Below, in pieces: positions 17,513 to 25,300 of a stretch of DNA of 27,256 nucleotides. The stretch's first letter is position 1, and each line of letters opens with the position of its first letter. The notes under the pieces are model-generated. The model had not been told where the DNA came from and ran no database searches. It saw nothing but the letters and a program-made list of their open reading frames with translations. This DNA comes from Methanobacteriota archaeon (GTDB lineage Archaea; Thermoplasmatota; Poseidoniia; Poseidoniales; Poseidoniaceae): NCBI GenBank assembly GCA_002689565.1, contig NZGQ01000104.1, positions 11,002 to 38,257 of the forward strand, read 5' to 3'. The position numbers were made by a program, and so were the translations under genes.

Positions 17513-17850
17513 GAAAACTGTGTACGAACACGGAAAGTAATATGCTCAAATACTGTCTGCTGTGTGCCGTTATCGAAAGTAATCTCAACCTCCCCTTCAT
17601 AGTAGCCTTCTTCAACAGTAGCGACCCAAGGGCCCAAAGGAAACTGTAAAAATCCAGAACCTAAGTTAGAAGCATCGGAATCATATGTGATAGTTGATAG
17701 TATTGCTGTAGTTCCTTTTTTTCTCAGAGCTAAAGTAACCGTTCCGGAAACCCCTAAGTTTATATTAAATGCACCACCTGTGTCATCTCTCGCAAGAGTA
17801 ACTTGTAAGTTTGCTAAAGTATCTCCTGATACAAGTGAAATTATATTCAT
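17509..17850 (-). CDS. BppU N-terminal-like (Ig-like) baseplate or fibre-connector protein
   Basis: 113 residues, beginning LVSGDTLANLQVTLARDDTGGAFNINLG. The pattern of a GDT start, alternating strands, V.LALRKKG (about 36-45), an LQFPLGPW step, G.YEGEVEIT and a final F.I.FRVR strand resembles the N-terminal Ig-like domain of upper baseplate proteins (BppU_N), which anchors receptor-binding proteins; this is a fold-level resemblance judged by eye. It is the first gene after the consensus promoter and is translationally coupled to the 52-aa gene. The leader holds a dyad and the ribosome site is weak (CAGG). No catalytic motif is seen. Confidence 0.55.
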   Translation of the reverse strand: MNIISLVSGDTLANLQVTLARDDTGGAFNINLGVSGTVTLALRKKGTTAILSTITYDSDASNLGSGFLQFPLGPWVATVEEGYYEGEVEITFDNGTQQTVFEHITFRVRTQFS

Positions 17851-17882
17851 AAAAATGCCTGCTTTTCCGCTTTTGGAACTTG

Positions 17883-17897
17883 TGGAAATTATTTCCA
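17883..17897. promoter_or_regulatory. inverted repeat in the leader, candidate operator
   Basis: TGGAAA-TTA-TTTCCA, a perfect 6-bp dyad with a 3-bp centre. It lies a few bases downstream of the expected start site of the minus-strand promoter, so it could be a repressor site or a small leader hairpin. Confidence 0.4.
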
Positions 17898-17907
17898 GAT
17901 AGTAAGA

Positions 17908-17936
17908 ATTATATCCAACTTGACATAGGATGTCAA
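17908..17936 (-). promoter_or_regulatory. consensus sigma70 promoter for the tail-fibre operon
   Basis: Minus strand: TTGACA (17936-17931), a spacer of exactly 17 bp, TATAAT (17913-17908). Both hexamers match the consensus in full. An A-rich stretch upstream of the -35 (about 17937-17950) resembles an UP element. The start site would fall near 17901, leaving a leader of about 50 nt before the ATG of the 113-aa gene. It is the only strong promoter I noticed in the window and lies in the only gene-free gap of note (17851-18002). Confidence 0.8.
17920..17936. promoter_or_regulatory. inverted repeat covering the -35 box, candidate operator
   Basis: TTGACA-TAGGA-TGTCAA, a perfect 6-bp dyad with a 5-bp centre. 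One arm is the -35 hexamer of the minus-strand promoter, so a dimeric repressor bound here would block RNA polymerase. Confidence 0.4.
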
Positions 17937-18002
17937 GAACTTTTTTTAGTTTGGTATTATGCTTTATTATTTGTATAAAATCATTAACCGTGGTGGCGTT
18001 TT

Positions 18003-18350
18003 TTAACTAATAAATCTCAACACTTGTTCTTCGTCTATTACATAAACTAATACATAACTACGTCCACTAGTCTGTGCTTTTAATAACCTGTGTCGACCAT
18101 CTATCATTCTATAAGGTTTATCTACTGGGTTTTTCATACCTTTGACTACTATTCCCGGAAGGTTTAAGTCGGCTTGCTTGTATCGACTACCTCTTGTTTC
18201 TATTGTTTTTATTGTTTTGTAGCCTATATCACCTATATTTATCGAAACTGGTTCAATATTTTTTAGATTAATCCACTTATAGACTTTGGAACAATCTATT
18301 TGCGTTGGCACGTTAAATATTTGCCAATCGCCATCCATCATATGTATCAT
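18003..18350 (-). CDS. ParB/sulfiredoxin-fold-like small protein
   Basis: 115 residues, with the ATG overlapping the previous stop by 4 nt. Residues 27-50 (INLKNIEPVSINIGDIGYKTI) and the stretch LPGIVVK..., followed by YRMIDGRHRLLKAQTSG (80-96), follow the ParB/Srx pattern, in which a GRHRL-type phosphate-binding turn (here Asp84-Gly85-Arg86-His87-Arg88) follows a 'preferred values' strand. ParB-fold proteins bind or cleave nucleic acid or use ATP/CTP. Standing alone and without a DNA-binding domain, this protein is closer to the small ParB-like proteins found scattered in phages. It is the last gene before the gap with the promoter, in a cassette with an oxygenase. The function cannot be named. 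Confidence 0.6.
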   Translation of the reverse strand: MIHMMDGDWQIFNVPTQIDCSKVYKWINLKNIEPVSINIGDIGYKTIKTIETRGSRYKQADLNLPGIVVKGMKNPVDKPYRMIDGRHRLLKAQTSGRSYVLVYVIDEEQVLRFIS

Positions 18351-18880
18351 CTTATAGAGAACCCAAAACTTAATCTATCTATTTCCGAACCTACACAATG
18401 CCAAAAGAAAGGTGGTTCACCCGTTACTTCAAATAAACGACTTGTAAGTCCTTTATCGTCGTAATCTGTAATTACTTTTTCATTTTTTATATATCTAAAA
18501 AATGATTTATTTGCTTCCTTTGTCCAAGTTAAATAAAGTTTTTTACACGGATGGTTTCTATTTGTGTGCCATCCCATATATCCAGTGGAGGGGTAATGAA
18601 AAAAGCCTGTATTCCAAACAATTTGTTTTGGAAATAGTTTCTGAATTAAGGGAGTTATTTGTCTAGTAACCTCTAAACCTTCAAAGCTGACCATATTAGT
18701 CTCCTTACTAATTGAGATGTTGGAGGTATTAAGATATTCTAGAGTTAACTTATCGCTCCAATCTTTTACTGTACGAAGCCCTTGTATTCTTGTATGTAAG
18801 ACTATGTCTTTGTAGTTTTTTTCGATTATTTTTTCAACTTTAAGTCTAGCTTCTTCTGGAAGATCAAATCTTATACTCAT
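18347..18880 (-). CDS. 2OG-Fe(II) oxygenase-like protein
   Basis: 177 residues, with 4-nt ATGA overlaps at both ends. Residues 91-172 follow the double-stranded beta-helix pattern of Fe(II)/2-oxoglutarate hydroxylases: FFHYPSTGYMGWHTN (first His105, with Asn107 where Asp/Glu is usual), KKLYLTWT, SFFRY, then PFFWHCVG (second His161) and EIDRLSFGF, where Arg169-x-Ser171 fits the 2-oxoglutarate-binding motif. The N-terminal 90 residues are helical. Such enzymes hydroxylate proteins, nucleic acids or small molecules; phage members are common and mostly uncharacterised. The Asn in place of the acidic ligand might still allow iron binding, as in families that work with two histidines, or might mark a changed activity. 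It lies between tail genes, so a virion protein is one possible substrate. Confidence 0.72.
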   Translation of the reverse strand: MSIRFDLPEEARLKVEKIIEKNYKDIVLHTRIQGLRTVKDWSDKLTLEYLNTSNISISKETNMVSFEGLEVTRQITPLIQKLFPKQIVWNTGFFHYPSTGYMGWHTNRNHPCKKLYLTWTKEANKSFFRYIKNEKVITDYDDKGLTSRLFEVTGEPPFFWHCVGSEIDRLSFGFSIR

Positions 18881-19371
18881 ACCAGCCTAGGATTGTACTT
18901 TGATTCGAAATCAATAAAAACATTAGGAACGGCCTCCTGTGCAGTCCAATAATCGGTAGCACCAGATAAATTAACAGTACTTGGCAGATCTCTTAAGATT
19001 TGTTTGTCTGCTTCAATTTCTGCAACTACGTCTGATAAGCCTTTTGTTAGCGCTCTCATCGCAAGTGTATCTAAGACACGAAAAGCCAGATTGCGTTGAT
19101 GACGTATCAAGTCTAAAATATATATCTCGACAAGCTCCATATCCCATGAAACTGTTGTCGGGTTTTCAACATTATCAAATTGTAAATATTCGTTCATTGA
19201 AATCATAGCGAAATCGTTACGATTTGAATTTTCATCAATAAGGTCGTGCTCTAAATAACCAGCATCTTCAGGAATAACCTCGTCCGCTATAAGTTGGCTT
19301 ACAGATTTATCAGTAGTAATTAAAGAAATTTTCGATGTACCTACTGGATAGTTAAAAAATATAGTTTTCAT
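18877..19371 (-). CDS. tail-associated protein, possibly an assembly chaperone
   Basis: 164 residues, 14 nt after the tail-tip gene, with AGAGAGAA before the ATG. The N-terminal half is beta-rich and acidic (LIADEVIPEDAGYLEHDLIDENSN). A helical region follows (about 85-125), then LRDLPSTVNLSGATDYWTAQEAVPNVFIDF. The LRDLP turn after a long helix recalls the C-termini of tail assembly chaperones and fibre-assembly proteins, but that is a weak, by-eye resemblance. It has no enzymatic motif. The position, directly after the J gene and before the oxygenase, would suit an assembly factor for J or for the fibres. Confidence 0.5.
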   Translation of the reverse strand: MKTIFFNYPVGTSKISLITTDKSVSQLIADEVIPEDAGYLEHDLIDENSNRNDFAMISMNEYLQFDNVENPTTVSWDMELVEIYILDLIRHQRNLAFRVLDTLAMRALTKGLSDVVAEIEADKQILRDLPSTVNLSGATDYWTAQEAVPNVFIDFESKYNPRLV

Positions 19372-19385
19372 TTGCTTTTCTCTCT

Positions 19386-22300
19386 TTAATATAATATTGT
19401 GACGGTGATAGGAGTATTCGGATTAACCGAAGTAATTCCATGAATAGGGGCATCATTGTTATCGTTACCACCAAAGTGGGTATAGTCGTTTGTTGCTCTA
19501 GTTGCTCTTATTACAAAAGATGTTGTAGTTTGGCTATCTACCCAAGCATTATAATCTTTTATATACTGGACGCTACTACTATCATTACCATAAATATTAG
19601 CAGCTAATAAGTAAGTTTTGTCCGAAACACCTCCTACTAGTATTGAGTAGCCTGTATTAGTCGAGGGCCTGCCCCCTGAAATGGTGGAAGGTATAGTGAT
19701 CGTCCATTTACCTGTTTCATTTTTAACTACTGTTAATCCACCGCCACTTGCTAAAACCGCAGCGGTAGAAGGGTTATATGTTACGTGCCCTTTAACCATG
19801 CTCGTTGTAACGGTATTCGTATCAACCCAAGGAACATTAACATACATTTTACCGCTAGATAGTTCGACAGGGTAGTTTCTACCGTTTTCAGCGTATCCGA
19901 TTTTAACTAAACCTAATGTGCTTGAATTCGCCTGCGCATACGTTGTATTCGTATCAGTATTCGTATCAACCCAAGGAACATTAACATACATTTTACCGCT
20001 AGATAGCTCGACAGGGTAGTTTTTACCGTTTTCAGAGTATCCGGTCTTAACTAAGCCATACGTACTTGAATTCGCCTCTGAATATGTTGTATTCGTATCT
20101 ATCCAAGGAACATTAACGAAAGCCTTATTACTTCCGTCTAGTTCAACTGGGTAGTTTTTACCGCTTTCAGTGTATCCAATCTTAATGAGGCCCTCAGCAC
20201 TTGAAGTAGCTGTTGAATATGTTGTGTCCGTATCAGTGTCTACCCAAGGAACATTAACGAAAGCCTTATTACTTCCATCTAATTCAACTGGGTAGTTTTT
20301 GCCACTTTCAGTATATCCGATTTTTAATAAACCTAGACTCGAGGAAGTGGCAGCTGTTGTTGATCCGCTCCAAGGTACGTCAACATATGCGTGACCGAGA
20401 TTAGATAATCTTACGGCATACCTTTTATTTGCAAGATCTTGAGTATGCCCTACTTTTATTAAACCTAAGTCCGAGGAAGTTGCTTCTGAATATGTTGTGT
20501 CCGTATCAGTGTCTACCCAAGGAACATTAACGAAAGCTTGACTATTGGCGTCTAGTTCAACTGGGTAGTTTTTGCCACTTTCAGTATATCCGATTTTTAA
20601 TAAACCTAGACTCGAGGAAGTGGCAGCTGTTGTTGCTCCTGCCCAGGGTACATCAACATATGCTTGACCATTAGTAGCTAAGTGTATCCCATATCTTTTA
20701 TTTCCAAGATCTGTGGCATGACCTACTTTTATTAAACCTAAGTCCGAGGAAGTTGCTGTTGTATACGTTGTATCAGTATCAGTATCTACCCAAGGAACAT
20801 TAACATACATTTTACCATTAGCTAGTTCAACTGGATAGTTTTTACCATCTTCAGTGAATCCGATTTTAACAAGTCCCTCAACACTTGCAGTAGCTGTTGA
20901 ATATGTTGTATCAGTATCTACCCAAGGAACATTAACATATGCCCTACCGGCAGATAATTCAACAGGGTAGTTTTGAGCATTTTCAGAATATCCAACCCTT
21001 ATTAAGCCGTAGGTATTTGTAGTCGCTTGTGAATACGTTGTATTAGTATCAGTAGTTATTGTATCTGTCCAAGGAACGTTAACATACATTCTACCTCCAG
21101 ATAATTCAACTGGGTAGTTTTTGCCACTTTCAGCATATCCAATTCTAACTAGACCGTACGTATTTGAAGTCGCTGGTGAATAGGTTGTATCCGTAGTACT
21201 GTAGCCTACGAGACTGTGATCACCCCAGCCATATGCTGTATCCCAGTTAGTAATCTTAGTAGCTGTAACACCACTAGCAGCATGAGCTGTAAACACAGGA
21301 TCACTTTCTGTAGTTAAGTAACCTGCTGCACTATGATCTCCCCAGCCATATGCTGTATCCCAGTTAGTAATCTTAGCAGATGTAACACCGCTAGCAGCAT
21401 GAGCGGTAAATACAGGATCAGTTTCTGTAGTTAAGTAACCTGCTGCACTATGATCGCCCCATCCAAAAGCAGTATTCCAATCATCTGAATCTCCGCTACC
21501 TGCCAAAACTTTACCTGCCGTTTCTATATCTCCCGTGGCATCAATGGTTCCGCAAGTGATATTACCATTACTATCTACAAACGTAGTGTTATCAATAGTA
21601 ATACTTGCGGTTAGATTTAAACCTCCTGATGTATCTACTATTGCCGCTGCATTATTCCAGGCGGCAATATAGGCAGCTGTAACATTGCTGGCAGCATGAG
21701 CTGTAAACACAGGATCACTTTCTGTGGCAATATAGTCAGTACCGGCTGTTGCGGCACTGATATTGCCATTTCCATCTGCCTTAACCAAGCCAGTAACAGC
21801 CCCCACTATAGAATCAGTTTCTGTGGCTGATGCTGCTGTATCCCAGCTTGTAATCTGGGCCGCAGTAATACCGTTGGCAACATGAGCTGTAAACACTGGA
21901 TCTGTCTCTGTGAATGCGCTTAAATATCCTGCGGCACTATGATCACCCCAGCCATATGCTGTATTCCATTGATCGGAGTCACCTCCGTTAGCTATTACTT
22001 TGCCTGCTGTTTCTATGTCTCCTGTGGCATCAATAGTTCCACAAGTGATATCTCCACTACTAGTAATTATAGTATTACCGTCTAGTCCTAATCCCGCAGA
22101 ACCTAGGGTAGCTCCGGGCTGTGATGTGACAGTTCCCGAAGCTGAAGTTGTTGAGGAACCAGTAACTGTTAATCCTGAAGGGCCTGTCTGCGTGGATCCA
22201 GCAGTAGAACTGCTTCCATCCGCATTAGTAGTTGTTACTCCTCCAGTTGTAGCAGTGCCTGCACTAGTTATATTACCTGAAGTATCTACTACAGTATTAC

Positions 22301-25300
22301 CGCTAGCATCTTCAATGCCTCCTCTTGCGGTTATTTTTCCGTTTGCATCGACTAAGGGTTGATTATTAATAGTAATGTCTAAAGTAATATCCAATCCTTG
22401 AATATTTTTTAAGTTTCTACCACTATCTAAAACTTCGGTTCCGTTTACAGAATAAGAGTTTGCATCTATATTACCAGAAGCATCCACTGTAGTACTTACT
22501 AAATTAGTAGCAGATAAAGTAGCAGTATTTGCATTATATTTCACGGCTGAATGAGTATTTAGAAGAGAGCCTGCTCGTGTACTGTTATTTGTGGGCACAA
22601 AAGTTATAAACTGATCTGAAGCAGAGCTAGAACTGCCTGTTTCTACCGTATCAGCAACAGGTTTATAGCTGTCCGTATAAATTCTACTTCCAAACAACAA
22701 ACCTTCATCAGTGCTTGAATCTAACTCTAAAGGATGCTCTGTTTCCCAATCACCTCCTACAGTATCTATTTCACTATCAGTTCTATTTACTAGCACAAAA
22801 AACTTGTCTGAGTCTACACTAATATAAAAATCATTCTTGTTTATATCTCTATCTAAAAGGCTTATTGTCGGTGAATTAGCTTTTATTGTGAATTCGGCAT
22901 CACTATTATAAACATTGCTGTCTATAAGAATGTCTCCTTTAAACCATTTATCTCCACTAATTGTTTGATTCCCTGAAGTTCTTACCACGGTAGAGTCTAC
23001 GTCTAAAGTTACATCTCCTTTAATCCCTCCTCCTGATAATCCATCTCCTGCAATAACTGAGGTAATATCTCCATCGAAAAGGTCTGTACTACCCCCTTCA
23101 TCAATAAGCTTAAAACCTCTAGACGTTGTTGGTGCATTAGCAACAAGTATTCGAGCACCTTCTACGGCAGGGGAGCCTCCTCCGGTGAATTCTAGTTCAA
23201 TATCAAAATAATAAACACCAGGACTCAAACTAACAGTGGTGCTAGTAGTGATATACCCTTCTCCATCTACAGCTCCGAAAGTTCCTGTTCGTGGAATATC
23301 TATACTTACGTCAGCCTCAATAATTGAATCCGATATCGAATTATCCAAATTAGAGGTTACTCTATACTGAGAAGCGGTGGGGGTTCCTGAGGTAACTCGA
23401 GTAAAGTTGTTACTACTCCAATGATCTATAAGAGTTGTGGGGCTGGTATCCGTAGGGCTAGTTCTTTGAAATAACCTAGCTTTAATACTTGTAGGAATAT
23501 ACCCTAAAGCATTAGTGGTTAAGTCTGGTATTGCTGCTGTATTTTCAGTGACAGCAGAACTACTAGCGCCTACTATGGAATAGTAAACAGCAACACTAGA
23601 CTGACTATTAGAGTAACCAGCTTCTGTCGTTTTATATATACCTCTTGTATATTGAACACCTCCTACCGTAATTGTGTTGGTACCTGCAGAAGTTGTACCT
23701 AAAGAGGTTCCTTGATAATACCATGTCTGCACACCAGTATCAAGATTGTCTTCGACATAAGAAAGAGGAGCGCTTCTATCATAGTAAGAGCCTCCTGCAC
23801 CTGAGTGTCCGGCCTTAAATACTATATCAGCTTCGCCCGATTTTTTTATTTTGAAGCCGAATTCCTGGCCTGCTACAACTTTGAAAGATACTAGTTGAGT
23901 CTTATGAGAAAGATTGAAGGAGGAGGCAAAAGAAGTACCATCTATTTGAGTAGCGCCAGTAATATCAGCAACACTTGTTAAATTTGGAAGTGCTCCGTCA
24001 ATAAGTATTCTTACAATTTCTCCACCTTTTAAAGGTCGGCTGAAACTTGAAAAAGTTGCTCCGTTATCTGTTGTTGCTTGTAGATGAGTTCTATTATACG
24101 AAGCTCCTGCATTATAAGCATATATAGTCATTCCAACAGAAGAATTTGTTGTATTTACCCCGTAGTAAACCTCACTGAGATACTTTGAAAAATTATCCAC
24201 AGGAATTCTCATATCTAGTGTAATATTGGTGCTATCTATGACGTCCAGTTTTTGATAAGTATTAGCAGTAGTAGGTACTAAGTCTCCTGTTAGCGTAGAA
24301 GTTAAATGATATACTCTAGATTTGGTTGCGCCTGCTATCTGGGCAAGCGCGTTTTGACTGAAGCCAGAATAAGAATCAAAGTATATAGTCCCGTCATTAC
24401 GATAAAGCTGCAAGTTTTTGGCAACTACCATTCCATTATCTGTTACACGAAAAGGAGCTATCTGAGGGCTCTCACTACCTGCATATATTCTCCACAAATC
24501 ATTCGAACCATCTAGTGCGGCAAAAGAACTATCTATTATTTCACCTGCGACATCTTTTTGATACACAGCTATTCTAGTATTTGCATGAATATTATCGCCT
24601 CGGATGGTGTCTGTAGCAATATGTGCATTAGTAATAGCATCTGTACGAATACTTGGACCACTAATGGTATCATTACCTAATTCAGTATCAGTTATTGTTC
24701 CTGGACTTATAGTCTCATTGGCGTCTCCTGCTTCTGCAACTATATCCACTAAAGGCAGTAGTACATAAGGGTTAGTTTTATATACTTTTGCAATAATAGT
24801 ATCATTGTCGTAGTCAATAAAAATATTAGAGGTTTCGCAACCTTGAGAGGTCCAAGCCGTTGAAAAAGCTTTATCAATAGTTAGCTCAGTAGCACTATTA
24901 ATACTTACAACTCTACATATTTCATTATGGTTGGCCGCTTTAAATACTTCGCCTTCCTTACATTGATTTACAAAATCAGTATTTGTGCCTATAATTGTGG
25001 AGCTTCCCGCGGCTCTAGTTATAGTACCTGTTAGAGTTATTAGTCCCGAAGTGTCACTACCATTTCCAGCATCAAACCAATAAGGGTCAGGATACGTAGT
25101 CTCGTCATATTTTATAAGTTTTATTCGATCTGCTGTGGAACTTCTGTCTAATAAAATATACCAATGATCTTTATTAAAGGAAATATCGGTACCAGTGGTG
25201 GGACTAGTTATATTTGATAGTCCAGAACAATCTTGAGTATATAAAGTATCTGGAGCAATCTGAGTATTTGTAAATAAAGGAGCACTGCTGTTTGCAGGAG

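Larger units (their letters stand above)
19800..21190. repeat. ten tandem ~45-residue repeats at the end of J
   Basis: Eight type A copies ([IV]GY.E.GKNYPVEL....FVNVPW, ending in a DTDT-rich linker) and two type B copies (KVGH..DL.NKRY....L...AYVDVPW). The B copies are the fourth and sixth in reading order, and an A copy separates them. All end in a V[ND]VPW strand. Confidence 0.85.

Noticed and set aside
17920..17948. Plus-strand promoter starting from the second TTGACA of the dyad
   Set aside because: There is no -10-like hexamer at 16-18 bp on the plus strand, and no plus-strand gene follows.
17851..18002. tRNA or small RNA in the only sizeable gap
   Set aside because: No cloverleaf or long GC-rich stem can be drawn; the gap is explained by the promoter and two dyads.
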